Shown one piece after another: positions 21,267-32,716 of a stretch of 64,000 bases of DNA. The stretch's first letter is position 1; each line of letters opens with the position of its first letter. Under the pieces are notes generated by a model. The model did no database searches. It saw only the letters and a list, made by a program, of their open reading frames with translations, and had not been told where the DNA came from. The position numbers and the translations under genes were made by a program. Source of the stretch: Poecilobothrus nobilitatus (Eukaryota; Arthropoda; Insecta; Diptera; Dolichopodidae). Location: the NCBI GenBank assembly GCA_947095535.1, contig OX352773.1, positions 165,862,438 through 165,926,437 on the forward strand. Reading direction: 5' to 3'.

Positions 21267-22805
21267 ATGTATATATACATATATATCTATCTCTTTCTTA
21301 AAATGTTTGTCTTATTTTAAGTACCTAAGCTTGTGGAATTCACGCTTGAAGAGTTTTTGTTTTTTATTTGCCATATTTTTTTCTCTTTCTTACAATCACT
21401 TTATGTCTTGATATTTTTTTTTAAAAAAGTTGAAAAAAAAGAGATAGAAAAATATCTTTTATAAAAATTAATTTTTTTTTTTTTTGCTTCTTTTGGTTTT
21501 GGTTTGGCAAAGGAAATATTAAAAGAAAACAAGGAAATGAAGCGTTGTCTAAAATACCTACTTTTTTTTTATAAAAAATAAAAAAAAATAAAATGATAAA
21601 ACCGTTTCTGGATAACTATAAGAATTTGATATTAATGAATTTTTTTATGCGACGGGATTCGTAAAAACCTTAATTCATTAAAAACGAAGTTACATTTGAT
21701 TTATTTTGATCCATGCTGTCGCCTATATTCTATAAATAACCTCTATCTGAGAAGGTATATATTTGAAAATCATTACTCTAAAAACATTTCACTAAGTGTT
21801 AATTGGTAGTACTTGGTTTTTAAAACTTTTAATAGTTTAAATGTAAAACTGTTTTATAAGTAAAACTCTACATAGTTAAAAGAAGATTGACTTCAAAATT
21901 TCACTATTGATCAAAATTTTATTTGTGAAATGATTTAAAATAAAAATAACTGGATATATTAATAATGATCATACTAAATTATCATTTATTTTGGTATTAC
22001 TAATACTAAAACCTAAAATGATTCCATTTTATTTTATGTTTAACACATATGTTTTAGTGTCAGTGAAATATGGAATAAGTTTTATTTTGAATATTTATTT
22101 TAGATCATTTTAACTTTTAATTTTATTTTTACTGCTGCCATATGGATTATAAATTCGCTTAATCGTAACATCCAAAATAATATTTTATTGCTAAAAATAC
22201 CAATAATGTTGTAATGTTATTTTATACATTAGAAATAAATGCTGTGATTGATGGTGTTTATTTTTTAAAAAATGAAGATTTCTTGAAAAAAGAGAGCATC
22301 TTTTTATAGGGACTTCACGGTAATTTTAAAGCCAACTTTATCAGTTTTTATCACTGTTTTAGGTCAAGCTATTCTTTTTTTGGTCATTTGGTTTTTAAAT
22401 TTCCCATTATTTTCCTAATTACAATTTTAGAATGTGTTAGAAAATTTTAAATCTTCTAAATTATTTCAAACTTAAATAATATACGGACTACGATTATTAT
22501 TGCGATATTATAATTGAAATGTTAATATTAGAATACCATATGCTATGAAATGTTTTTAAGAACAAGAGTTGGTGTAAAACAAAATTCCTTAGGTGATTGT
22601 TACCTGATGTGTTAAGGTATAAAAATTTTCCGTTATTTTTTTCTTTTAAATATTATTTTGTATGTGTAATATTAATATTAAAAGTGTCGTTCCCAATTTG
22701 TACTGAAGACACAGGATAAATAAGAAAAAATGTAAGAAGGAATTAAGGAATTATGGTGAAATGGTTTCATTACATGCACAAAAGGATTTTTAATTATTAG
22801 AATAA
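21267..22805. other. AT-rich non-coding DNA
   Basis: No gene or recognised repeat seen. Confidence 0.5.
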
Positions 22806-22976
22806 AAATTAGATAAAAATGAGTCTTCTTTTCTCGATCTACTTTATAATGATGAAGATGATGATACTGATGTTGATAGTGATGATAATAATGACACTAA
22901 AAGGATTACAATAGAGATACGGTATAATGAGGTGAAAACTAAGATGAAAGGAAATAACAAAAAATATGATAAAGGT
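22806..22976 (+). other. Candidate acidic exon or GAT microsatellite frame
   Basis: An open frame of 57 codons encodes an acidic run (NDEDDDTDVDSDDNNDTKR) and then ITIEIRYNEVKTKMKG before a TAG at 22977. No suitable start codon lies early in it, so it would need splicing from upstream. The acidic part comes from a GAT-rich degenerate microsatellite at 22851-22893, which is a simpler explanation. A possible donor AAAG|GTTAGG lies at its end, and its phase fits the frame at 23287. I cannot assign a family. Confidence 0.2.
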
Positions 22977-23283
22977 TAGGTTTGTTTAAAAAGAAGAAAT
23001 TCTTTAAAAGATGTAAAAAGAAAATTTTCTAGTTATTTAATAAATTTCATTTTAATTAATTTTTTTTTTTTTTATGTTTTAAAATTTTTTAAATATGAGT
23101 GAATATTAATGAGAATAATGAATTAGCAATTGAGTTTTGTTTTAATAGTTTAATAAAGTTAAAAAATTTGTTTTATAATTTACTGAAATAAATCTAAATC
23201 ATCCTATTAAACATGAGTCTACTCCAGGATTATAATTTTGTCTATAGTTCGAGATTTCTTATTTTCTGTTTGTTTTTTTTTTG

Positions 23284-23442
23284 CGAGGATTGTTAGAACT
23301 TGGAATCATCGAAAGATACTATAGAGAAGTGGAACGAGCACGAGCATGTTCTTTATGGGAGTGCGAAAGAAAAAAAAATGCCAATAACATAAAGTTCTGT
23401 TTTACACATCTATTAAATTTCGAGATTAATACATTAAACTGA
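23284..23442 (+). other. Candidate terminal exon or coding relic, unrecognised
   Basis: An open frame of 52 codons follows a strong pyrimidine run and a possible acceptor (TTTTTTTTTTGCGAG|GA). It encodes GLLELGIIERYYREVERARA followed by CSLWECERKKN, and ends at TGA (23440). The first half is charged and helix-like and uses codons (GTG, GAG, GCA, CGA, TGC) unlike the surroundings. The peptide reads like real protein, but I do not recognise a domain. No ATG is present, and AATAAA occurs about 180 nt downstream. It could be the last exon of a small gene with 22806-22976, part of an old pseudogene, or chance. Confidence 0.25.
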
Positions 23443-23838
23443 GCTTGAAATTTAAATATCACTTTTTTTAAGAAAAAGCTCGGTCTGAGTTGTACTTTTG
23501 CAAAAATTTAAGCAAAATTGAAATTTTACTTAAAAATGTAAGATGAGTGAGTTCTAGAGTAGTTTGTTTGAAAAAGTAAGATTAGAGTTTAAGCTTTGTT
23601 TAACCATACTTTTCACTCAATATTCTGAATAAAATAAAAAGAGATAATTATTGTTAAAAAAAAACAAAAATATACAAACACATAACGCTTTAAAAAATAC
23701 ATAATACTTTTTTTTATTTTATTTTTTTTATTTTAGTTATTTTTTTTTTCATTTTATTTCATTTTATTATTATAGTTTTCATATTTAAGTGAATTGATTA
23801 TGTGTCAAATACTTTGATGTCCTCTTATATACTTCAAA
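23443..23838. other. AT-rich non-coding DNA
   Basis: No feature seen apart from an AATAAAATAAAA run near 23627 and T-rich runs at 23708-23760. Confidence 0.45.
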
Positions 23839-23841
23839 ATT

Positions 23842-25122
23842 AAACGAGGAAGAATGGGGAGTTGATTTTGTCAACTCTAGGGCACTCGTATACAAATTGG
23901 TATATTATGCTGTTTCATAAAATGTATTTATCAACTTCTAGAATTAAGATAGGTATCTGACTTAAATAAATAACGAGATATCATATTTATGTAAATTTCG
24001 GTATCGAAACCAAACAAATTTTACAGAAGCTTTTGCCATAAAACTTAACTTATTTTGACAAAGTTTAAAGAAATACTCAACTTTTACAGACAGGGAATTA
24101 TACTCATATAAAAAAATAAGGTACAAGGAAGCTACTGGAACCCGTCAGTTTAGGTTGTTCAATTTTAACAGCGAAACTGTTATTTATATAAAAAATTGAG
24201 AATCCCAGCTTCATTAGTTTTTGAGTTATTTTTTGACGATTTTGAGCAGGAGAAACGACTCAGAATTCAATCTTGAGCATATATACAGTGAAAGCTCTCA
24301 TAAACGAGAGCTCTAATAAGCGGACATTTCTTATAGACGGACAGAATCTTAGGAACCAACTTTTTTTAGCGGACTGTCTCATAATCGGACGCGGACAAGT
24401 GAATTTGTGCTTTAAGAAGTTTAAAATCTCCGATAAGCGGACACGTAACTCTAATAAACGTGCTGTCATATAAGAGAGTTTTATAATTTATTAATTATCA
24501 ATATTGAAATAGTTTCTTCAATAATCTTTTTTTTTTCGTGTTTTTTGTGCCTACAAAACACAAATACATATAAAAATTACTTAAATCATTTTATAAATAT
24601 TTCGCACCTCCCGTTCAGTTGACTTACAATATACTAGAATAGCAGAATGTACAATTCTTAAGTTGAAGTATTGTATGTATATTTACAATACTGCAACTGA
24701 AGAATAGTCGACTTGCAATATACTAGAACGGGATATGCGATATGCATTTTGTAAAGTTACAAAAATATGTTTTGCAAAATTCAAAAAAAGCATAGACAAT
24801 GTACGTTTGTTGTTGTTCATTTTAATTTTTAATGCAAAAAAAATACGTTTTAATTTAATAATAGAGATCAATATAATAATAGAGATAATAAAAAGAAAAG
24901 CAATTAAAAAAGTATGTTTGAAAAATATTCTATTATATTCTAATAACCGAACATTTCTCTTAATCGGACAAAAATTTAAATCCCTTGAGTGTCCGTTTAT
25001 TGGAGCTTTCACTGTACATGCTCTTGCATATTAATATCTATGTCGTCTTCCTTTAGATGCAACAAACGTAGGAGCAAATTTATTATAGCCTTATAATTAT
25101 GTTCGTACCTATACGAATACAG
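23842..25122 (-). mobile_element. Family E element, copy 2, carrying a pogo-like MITE
   Basis: The low-coordinate end AAACGAGGAAGAATGGGGAG is the family 3' terminus. It contains a perfect 7-bp hairpin GAGTTGA/TCAACTC (23859-23877). The high-coordinate end has CAACAAACGTAGGAGCAAAT, then ATTATAGCC and GTTCGTACCTATACGAA, a degenerate form of the 5' hairpin. The core is short and eroded (GGAAGCTACTGGAACCCGTC at 24128). The MITE at 24286-25014 splits the element just before the segment that usually holds the GTCC tract. Confidence 0.7.
24286..25014. mobile_element. pogo/Tc1-mariner-like MITE, TA-flanked
   Basis: Ends CAGTGAAAGCTCTCATAAAC and (inverted) CAGTGAAAGCTCCAATAAAC form terminal inverted repeats. 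Both sides are flanked by TA (24284-24285 and 25015-25016), the target duplication of the Tc1-mariner superfamily. CAGT-starting ends followed by ATAA-CGGACA motifs are typical of pogo/Tigger-type elements. The ATAAGCGGACA/TAATCGGAC motif recurs several times near both ends (24314-24323, 24371-24379, 24433-24442, 24961-24969), like sub-terminal transposase sites. There is no DDE transposase. The frames at 24260-24473 and 24683-25034 simply read the repeats. Confidence 0.8.
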
Positions 25123-26186
25123 AAACATTCAAGGAATATCGTCTTTTCGACTTTTCCGTGTATTCATAAGTAGAAACAAGTAAGTATTATCAGGACCTGA
25201 CCTACAAGTTATGAATTTCCTGACCTTCAAATTTTCCCGTGTGGAAGCAAAGTAAAAAAAATGTATTGAGCTAAATTAACAATTATTGTTGTTATTAATG
25301 GCAATTAACTTTGGCAATTAACTCAATTAAAGCCTTTTTGGAAAAAAATGCATTTCCCACTCTCAATTAAAGTTTTTAAGTGTTGAAATTCCCCAAGTTC
25401 AATATTATATAAATTTTTCACGATTTCTATGCTTACTTTATAGTTTTTATAATACAGGATGCGAAAAAAATTACAGGTCAAAAAAAAAAAAATTTAAGAG
25501 TTGATAAGTGAAAGAGCTGTGGTAGAGTTTTAAAAACAGTTAAAACGAAAATTTGTTAAAAAAAATTTGTAACATGCTTTTGACATATTTAAGTATTGAA
25601 ACAATCACAAAATTTTTTTTAACCACTTGATTTTGTACATAAAATTCCTTTATGTCAACAAGATTAAAATCATAACAAAACGGTTGAACAGGATATAGAA
25701 AATAAAAAAAACTTTGTGATCCTTTTTATAATATAATATAGTACATGTATATTTTAAAATGAAATTCGATGAAATTTGATGAAATCAAGGTGATTGATTG
25801 TATTTTAGTATACTCATTATTAATATCAATACAGCTTTTATAAGGTATTTAACATAAAGTTATACCTTATCGACAACTCAACATTTTTAAAATAGGATAT
25901 TTTTAAAAAATATTGAATTGTAAAAAATTCTCCATCTTATCAATTGTACGATTCGCCCCATCCTAATATAAATTTAAAAAGGTTCAAATAAAACAAATAT
26001 TTTTATTTTTTAAATTTATACTTTATCAGGGTTTGAGTTACCGCAGGTTTTCAATGGTATTTCACAATTTATTCAACATTACAAATATTTTATAATATTT
26101 TTGAGATTCTGATAATGAAAAAATTACTGTATTTAATTTTGTATTAGGTCGAAGTTTCACATTATAAAAGCATGATCATGGTTTTT
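25123..26186. other. AT-rich non-coding DNA
   Basis: No gene or recognised repeat seen. Confidence 0.5.
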
Positions 26187-26525
26187 TTTCCCTAAGGAAG
26201 GTGGGAATCTTTCAAAGACACCAATATTTCTCTTTTGGTAGTGTTAGATTCTTATTGACTAAACCAATCTTCCCTTTTAGCCAACATAATGAGATGAAAC
26301 CTCTATCTGCTAACACAGTATATTAGATAGGGAGTAGGGAAAGGAAAGAATAGCACAAGGATGCGGAAACATTGAATTGAGAGTGCGACTGTAAGGTAAT
26401 AATGAATCCGCCTATTATTATTACTAGCTTGCAAACTAGTATCTATAGTCATCGACAGTTATATAGTATATAACGCATTGCTGCACGACGTAATAATTGA
26501 AAGTAACGCCACTGCCATTATTATT
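26187..26525 (-). repeat. Family G retroposon-like repeat, copy 2
   Basis: Matches copy 1 through CTAAGGAAGGTGGGAATCTT, CACAGTATATTAGATAGGGA, ACATTGAATTGAGAGTGCG and GAATCCGCCTATTATTATTA, with the poly(T) side again at low coordinates. It is followed by an ATT/TTA microsatellite at 26517-26690. Confidence 0.65.
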
Positions 26526-26935
26526 GGTATTGGAATTAATTATTAATATTATTATTTTTTATTACAGAGACACAGCCATCAGTGTATTACATCGTACAGT
26601 AGTATGTAACAATCATGATAATATAACCAAAGATATCAAATTATTATTGTTATTATTATTATCATTATATTATTATTGATTGTTATTACATTCTATTACA
26701 TTCCCTTGTGTGTTAAATTCCTTGAAAGAGGATAGTAAAGATTTAGTTTCTGGAGATTGAGAAGCTAGGTATTTTAACAGAACTAAAAGTATTCTTACAT
26801 TGCAAGGTGTCTTAATGAAGCTTTTAGAATTTCAAATAAAACTTGAAAAAATAAATGATTATAAGAATATCAGGCATATATAGTATCAGTCTTGATAAGC
26901 TTGAAACTTTTGTAAGAAATATCATCATAGAATTT

Positions 26936-27002
26936 GTTATTATGTGTCTTGAGAAGGGACACATAATAACAAATAACATACCGGAACATAATTCGGTATG
27001 TT
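26936..27002. other. Two adjacent perfect hairpins
   Basis: Hairpin 1: 13-bp stem GTTATTATGTGTC/GACACATAATAAC (26936-26948, 26958-26970) with a 9-nt loop. Hairpin 2: 9-bp stem AACATACCG/CGGTATGTT (26975-26983, 26994-27002) with a 10-nt loop. Four nucleotides separate them. Just downstream, 27033-27066 repeats an ATGACAAAATCCCG-type phrase. I do not recognise the family. Confidence 0.7.
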
Positions 27003-27131
27003 TTAATCTCGTTTTTTTTCAAACTCCCGCTATGACAAAATCCCGTCATGACGAAATTCCGCTATTGTTAAAAATACCTTATAAAATTCGCCTTTTGCTA
27101 ACTATGTATCTATATGATTTAGGAAAGTTTT

Positions 27132-27309
27132 TAATGCATTTCTCTGCCACATAAATGTGAACAGAAAATTACACAACCTTTTCCTTATAGCTGTAAATGT
27201 CGTAAGGGGAAATAACTCTTACGACGTGTGTGGAATTCAACCCCACACTCCCTCGGTGTTTACAGCATACTTTATTATACGCTCTTCTCCACTAGGCCAC
27301 CGAGGCCGC
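27132..27309 (-). mobile_element. SINE family A, copy 3
   Basis: Complement of the family: TAATGCATTTCTCTGCCACA (tail side), AAATGTCGTAAGGGGAAATA, GACGTGTGTGGAATTCAACC (degenerate B box) and the head ACTAGGCCACCGAGGCC at 27291-27307. Frames at 27157-27416 are shadows of this SINE. Confidence 0.8.
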
Positions 27310-28114
27310 TATTTAGGAAAAATTTTAGAGTTGGTTACAAAATTAGTGTTTCAATGATTTATTTAGTAGTGGGTTGGGGCGGGAAACTCCTTTATTTTAA
27401 ACCCTTTCTTCTTTAAATATTTGTGTACAAAAAATTATTAGAAAGAGTTTCTGAATTAGTTACAAAGTCGGGGTTTCAATCATTTATTTAGCTGAACATT
27501 TTTTGGGTGAGATTTTAAAAAGCGGGATTTCAAAAAATAGGGATAAAAAATGTCGACTTTTCGTATCAGACCCTTGAAAAATTCAAATTATGAATCAAAT
27601 ATATTATCATCCGTATCTTCAGCTCTTAAAAATTATTGTTTTACAATGAAAAGAAAAAAATATGTTTAACAAATTTTAAAGAATTAATAAAAATAATGAT
27701 TTAAAATGAAATAAATTTCATAATATTGTATAAAATCATTTTTTAAGCAACAACCACAAATTTTTTATTGGTATATTTAATTTTTAAACTAAATTATATT
27801 AATGTTGTTGTATTTTATATAGATATTACATAAAATATAATAAAGTCTAAAAAGGTAACAATATTAATCAGTAAAAACTTTTAAAAAACACTCAAAAACA
27901 AAAAAACAACAAATAACCATAAATTGGAAAAATTCTTGAATTGTAGAAAATAAAAACAAACTATTTAGGTTTTCTTTTAATTTAGATTTATATTTATACG
28001 TTTTATAATATTGTATCTACATAAACAAGGTGGATCATAATAAACCATGAATTTATATTAAATTTATAACGGTTTTCAATAAAATGGCGAACATTAAAAG
28101 AAATTGATATCATA
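27310..28114. other. AT-rich non-coding DNA
   Basis: Short pieces reminiscent of family L (GAGTTGGTTACAAAATTAG at 27329, and a similar phrase at 27456) occur; otherwise no feature seen. Confidence 0.45.
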
Positions 28115-28700
28115 ACACTATTTTTGTACCGGTACGAATATATTATTATAATTATTCAAAGAGTATAATAAATTTCCCATTACCATTACCATTATTTCTA
28201 TTGTTTGGAATGCACTAAGAAAGACCGGACACATAATTTGGAAAACCGTGAATACATAATATTTTTGCTCAGGATTGAAATTTTGAGTTGAATTTAACTG
28301 TATGCGTACGTCCCTTTGTCTATCTATCCGATAGCTCGAAAAGTTATTATTATAAATTTTTACCATTTCAGTTCTTTATATAAATGCCAACTTTAAGATT
28401 GAAATTGGACAAGTTTGGTCAGCCGGTTCGATTAGCTATCATCAACTTCTTATTTTATATCTGCTTAATGTATTATTAGGCTGATGTGTACCAGAAGTTA
28501 TGTTAAAAGTTTCTAGTTAAAGTTTATGCCAACGATTTCAGCTAAATTTGGTTACCCTAGAGCAATTAGTTCGGATAGATGCGAAATTTATATCAACATA
28601 TTATCTTGATTCTTAATTAAGTTATAAACGTAAAAGATTTATCTAATTTTATCGAAAAAATTTCTATAAAATTTGGTTGGTTTGACGAAATGACGAGGTT
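28115..28700 (+). mobile_element. Probable degraded family E element
   Basis: Weak but ordered similarity: GGTACGAATATATTATT plus AGAGTATAATAAATTT at the start, TGAATTTAACTGTATGCGTA then CGTCCCTTTGTCTATCTATCC in place of the GTCC tract (28298-28328), then TTGGTCAGCCGGTTCG and TTTGGTTACCCTAGAGCA-type core phrases. I could not define the 3' end. Confidence 0.35.
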
Positions 28701-29005
28701 TCGAGTTGCAAAAATATATAAAACGATGTTTTATTTTTTTTGTAAATTACTGATACCAGGAATATGATAGGGAAAATAATATTCAATAATAGTTGAATCA
28801 GCTTAATATATGCAAGTTTTTTGTTTGCAAATGAATTAAAAGAAGGCGTCCCACAACCCACAAGTCATCCTTTTTTTTTGTGCAGACACAAGTCAAGTTT
28901 TTTTTGAAAGTAAATTATTATTGTACTTTTACATTATTCCCATAATTATTGAAGAAATTTACTGAAAAAGTAATTTTTTTTAACGTAATATTTCTTTTGA
29001 TTCCA

Positions 29006-29286
29006 AATATAGGGTCAAATATGGTGGAATCAGATGCCATCACATGTATTCTCCAAATTTGGTAGCTCATACTTCCTAAATCTTTTTTTTTGCCGAGAAT
29101 CATTTCCACATCTTTATTCCATAAACCAAACTACACATTTGTGTTAAAGAACCCAATTTGAAGTTTGATTTAAAAGGGGATGGTGTTTGTATCGTTAATG
29201 TCCAAATCTATACAGATGAATCACCTGCTATTCCTGTGGATTTTTTTAAAGTTGCCACCGACTCTAATAAAAAAAATAATCTTATA
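29006..29286 (+). pseudogene. Frameshifted coding relic, unrecognised
   Basis: Two overlapping open frames read like one protein broken by a frame change near 29145-29155. The upstream frame (about 29068-29159) includes FHKPNYTFVLKNPI before a stop. The frame open from 29125 to 29286 includes NLKFDLKGDGVCIVNVQIY followed by TDESPAIPVDFFKVATDS, then stops. The composition (Gly, Asp, Val, Pro, Cys) and codon use are unlike the AT-rich surroundings. I cannot assign a family. A possible acceptor (GTGTTAAAG|AA at 29150) means the second frame could also be a single exon. Confidence 0.35.
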
Positions 29287-29289
29287 TAA

Positions 29290-30046
29290 TAGATATTTAC
29301 AACAAACAAAATAAATAATATTACTAAATAAATCCCATTACAAATTAATAATAGTACTTAACCTATGATCTAATTTGTCATGATGATTTTAGTAACATTA
29401 GAATAAAAGGGTTCTAAATAAAAACTACTTAAGAATTTACTAATAATTCATAATCAAAGAAAAATCTGATATGTAAATTTGTACAGACCGATTTACCGAA
29501 AATTCTTAGAATTAAATTATTGACTTGAGGTTCAAAATTTGAATATGATTTACTTGTAATATATATTGTTATCTAAAAGCAAGTGTTACTATATTGGTTT
29601 TATTGTACTAAAACGATTTAATAACAAATTCTTAGAACACATGAATCGTTAATTCAAATGAATCAAAATAATTACTAAGAAAATTGGTAAAAAAAAACAT
29701 TTTCAATAAAATGAAGCAATAAAATACCAATGAAAATTTTTAAATGCCATGAAACTTAACAATTTTAAAGTAGGAAAAAAAAACACACTTAACAAAAAAA
29801 AAAAAAACTTTTGAGTGGTTTTCCACATTCTGATACAATTTGAAACAATTTTCAATTTCCTTAAATAACTTTTCCTGTGGCATAATTGTTTAACATTTTT
29901 CAAAAGAAAAAAGAAAAAAAAAACAACAACAACAACAAAAAAGAACAGGAAAATAATATTGTACAGAAAAAAGGATATCATCATTTATAAAGTGATCAAA
30001 GTTTAGTGATATCCTTTTCTTTGTTATTCTTATAATCTTTGTTTAA

Positions 30047-30077
<31 letters not shown>

Positions 30078-30997
30078 CCAATATTTTTTTGTCTTTTTCT
30101 TTTGAACTTATTTTCATTTTTCTTTTATTGTTGTGTTCCTGACAGTATTTGTTGCATGTCAATATATTTAAATATTGACTTATCGGATTGAGGTTTTGTT
30201 TATTGTTTGTAAAAAAAGACAAAGATACAAAACGGAAGTGATTGTTTATCGGATTTTATAATCAATTGAAAAAAAAAGAAAATTTGAAATTCATAAGGTA
30301 AAGATTTTACCTTCTACATTTATATGTAATACATTTGTAGATTTTATTTCTTTGTGTTTTTTTTTTTCTTGTGAAGGATCAAAAGAAAATATTTGATTTA
30401 AACTTTATAATAGTTTATATTATTATCTTGAATATTATCTTTGTTATTTATAGATTTTTATTTTATTTTTTTTTTGTTTGAGTATTAGTTTTATTAAATT
30501 TTTTATTTAATTTAAAATTATTTATAAAAGTATTTTACTTTAGTTTTTTTTTTCAAGACTGACCTAATGAGTGAATAATCTCTAGATTGTTGATTCCTGG
30601 TGTATCTTTAAAACGTAAAATATATTTAAAGAGTTAGTGTTAGTTTTCTTCGGTTTGACTAAAGAAATTTTGAAAGCTTCTTATAGATTCATATCAGAGA
30701 ATACACCTAAATCTTCGCCTACCGAGATACTTGTGGCTGTTTCTTAACAGACAGGGATAGGTCAAGGAAAAGTGGTTCATGATCTATATAAAGTGTCAAT
30801 TCGTCTGTCATGCATATCTAACAGTAGTAATACAAATCATTCGTCTTATTTCAGGTTTTTGTTTCAAAATTTTTGAATCCCATCTTTCTGTCGTAACTGA
30901 AATATTTAAAATTTAAAATTTAATTTGTCGATATTTCTTTGGTTAATGAGTTTTTCTTCTTCTCAAAATTTGCGGAAATCAATTAGTTTATGATAGT
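29290..30997. other. AT-rich non-coding DNA with long poly(T)
   Basis: Contains T runs (30046-30070, 30357-30368) and A runs. A less AT-rich patch at 30640-30800 has an open frame on + of about 40 codons (ASYRFISENTPKSSPTEI) without clear splice sites; I do not call it. Confidence 0.45.
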
Positions 30998-31007
30998 ATA
31001 TTTAATT

Positions 31008-31189
31008 TTAGGGCCTCGGTGGCATAGTGAATAAGAGCATATAAAACACCAAGGGAGTGTGGGTTGGAATTTCACACACGTCATAAGAGTTTTATTCCTC
31101 CTATTACGACAGCCACACCTGAAAAGGAAATGCTGTGTAATTTCGTGTTCACATTTATATGGCAGAGAAATGCACTAAAAAATAAAAAA
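31008..31189 (+). mobile_element. SINE family A, copy 4, with target-site duplication
   Basis: Head GGGCCTCGGTGGCATAGTG, a shortened anticodon region, GTGTGGGTTGGAATTTCACA (damaged B box), CACACCTGAAAAGGAAATGC and tail ATGCACTAAAAAATAAAAAA. Flanked by ATATTTAATT at 30998-31007 and 31190-31199. The + frame at 31064-31261 is a shadow. Confidence 0.8.
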
Positions 31190-31199
31190 ATATTTAATT

Positions 31200-32352
31200 C
31201 TCTTAAACTGCGCTTGTTCAATATAAGTCTATTACAAAGATTTTTTTTTAATCTTTATTAAGTATATAAATATTTCCATAAAGAGTGTGGGCTCTATTTC
31301 TTTCCGGATGTGTGTCATTAGTACAACTTTTATTTATACAAATTAATTTAATACTAATATTGTAGTTCCAAATATTTTACCGCGGTTAATTTAGACTTTA
31401 GACTCATGTAAACAATTTCGTCACTTTTTTTATTTACTATAATTTATTTTATAAATTTGATATCTTCATACTTAAATAATAAATTTTAGTAAATTTAGTA
31501 CTGTTTACTTTTCTAATAGATTAATAGTATCTAATATATCTAATAGTAATACAAATATTGATTACTTTTATTTTGACTTTTAGCAGTGGGGTAAAATACC
31601 TAACTATATTATTTACTTAAAAAAAAAGAAAACCTCAAAAATACCTCAGGTACTACTTTAATATCTGCTGTGAAACGAAAAATAATACTAATAATAATGA
31701 TTCCGTTATTCTTTCAATTTAAAAAATCTTCAAAAAAAAAGAAAAAAAATTAAAAGATGACGAAAAAACAAATTGACAACATTTCAGTTTTAAGATATTT
31801 TGAATTTTTTTGACATTTTCAAACCGCACACAAATTCAAAAATAAATTTTGAATATTTATCAAATAACTTTTGACATAATATAATGTTAAATATATACAT
31901 ACCTACGAACACGTATTTTCATATACCTATTCCATAAATTGAATTTCTATTAGTGGGTTTTTGTTATGACAGTTTTAAAATGGTTATGTATCATAACGGT
32001 ATAATAATTGAAATATAAATCGTTAGTGTTCACATTTTGGAATTGGAAAAAATATTTTAAAAATAAATTTAGAGAAACGTAAGACATCAAATAGAAAAAC
32101 GTCAAAAAAGATTAAACATTAATAAATATTAAATTTAGAAACTTTAATACATATTATTATATCACTATAATAGACTTTCAAAAGATTTTTTTTAAATCAT
32201 TAATAATATGATTAAACGTTAAATAATTTGCTAACTTCCTCATAAGACTAAAAAATACAAGTACCTATCTGATGCTTTTTTTTTGGTTTCTGCAATAAAA
32301 TTGTTAACATTTGTTAGATGAATCCGACGTAATTGCAATTTAAGCGGTAATG
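31200..32352. other. AT-rich non-coding DNA
   Basis: No gene or recognised repeat seen. Confidence 0.5.
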
Positions 32353-32716
32353 TTTTTTTTTTCTAAGGGAGGTGGGAATCTTCCAAAGAACTCAACACTC
32401 AAAGAGTATTCCCTTGGTAGTGATAAATGTTTACTGTGAATAAATCCATCTTCTCCTTCAACAAATGAAATGGAATAAAACTGCTAACTGCTAACGCAAT
32501 ATATTGGAAAGGGATGAGGGATAAAAGAGGATAGGCCTGAATATGGAAACTTTGAATTGGGGAGTGATATTGTAAGGAATAATGTCGAATCCGCTTATTA
32601 TTACTACTATTTTGCTAATAGTGACGAAGAAATCAATCGTTACAACATGCTGTAGTATATAACACATTTCAGAATAAGTTAATAATATATAGAAAGCAAT
32701 TTCATTATAGCAGATA
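32353..32716 (-). repeat. Family G retroposon-like repeat, copy 3
   Basis: Shares CTAAGGGAGGTGGGAATCTT, CTAACGCAATATATTGGAAA, GAAACTTTGAATTGGGGAGT and AATCCGCTTATTATTACTAC with copies 1 and 2, again with the T run at low coordinates. It has a few small insertions relative to copy 1. Confidence 0.65.

Noticed and set aside
22851..22893. GAT-rich stretch as an Asp-rich protein domain
   Set aside because: A degenerate trinucleotide microsatellite explains it more simply; listed only as a low-confidence candidate together with its neighbour.
24260..25034. Frames on both strands with repeated 'KRTFLI'/'NVRLLEL' text
   Set aside because: They translate the inverted repeats of the pogo-like MITE; no transposase motifs.
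30640..30800. Less AT-rich patch with a ~40-codon frame (ASYRFISENTPKSS)
   Set aside because: No splice sites, no start context and no recognised motif; the opposite strand is also partly open.
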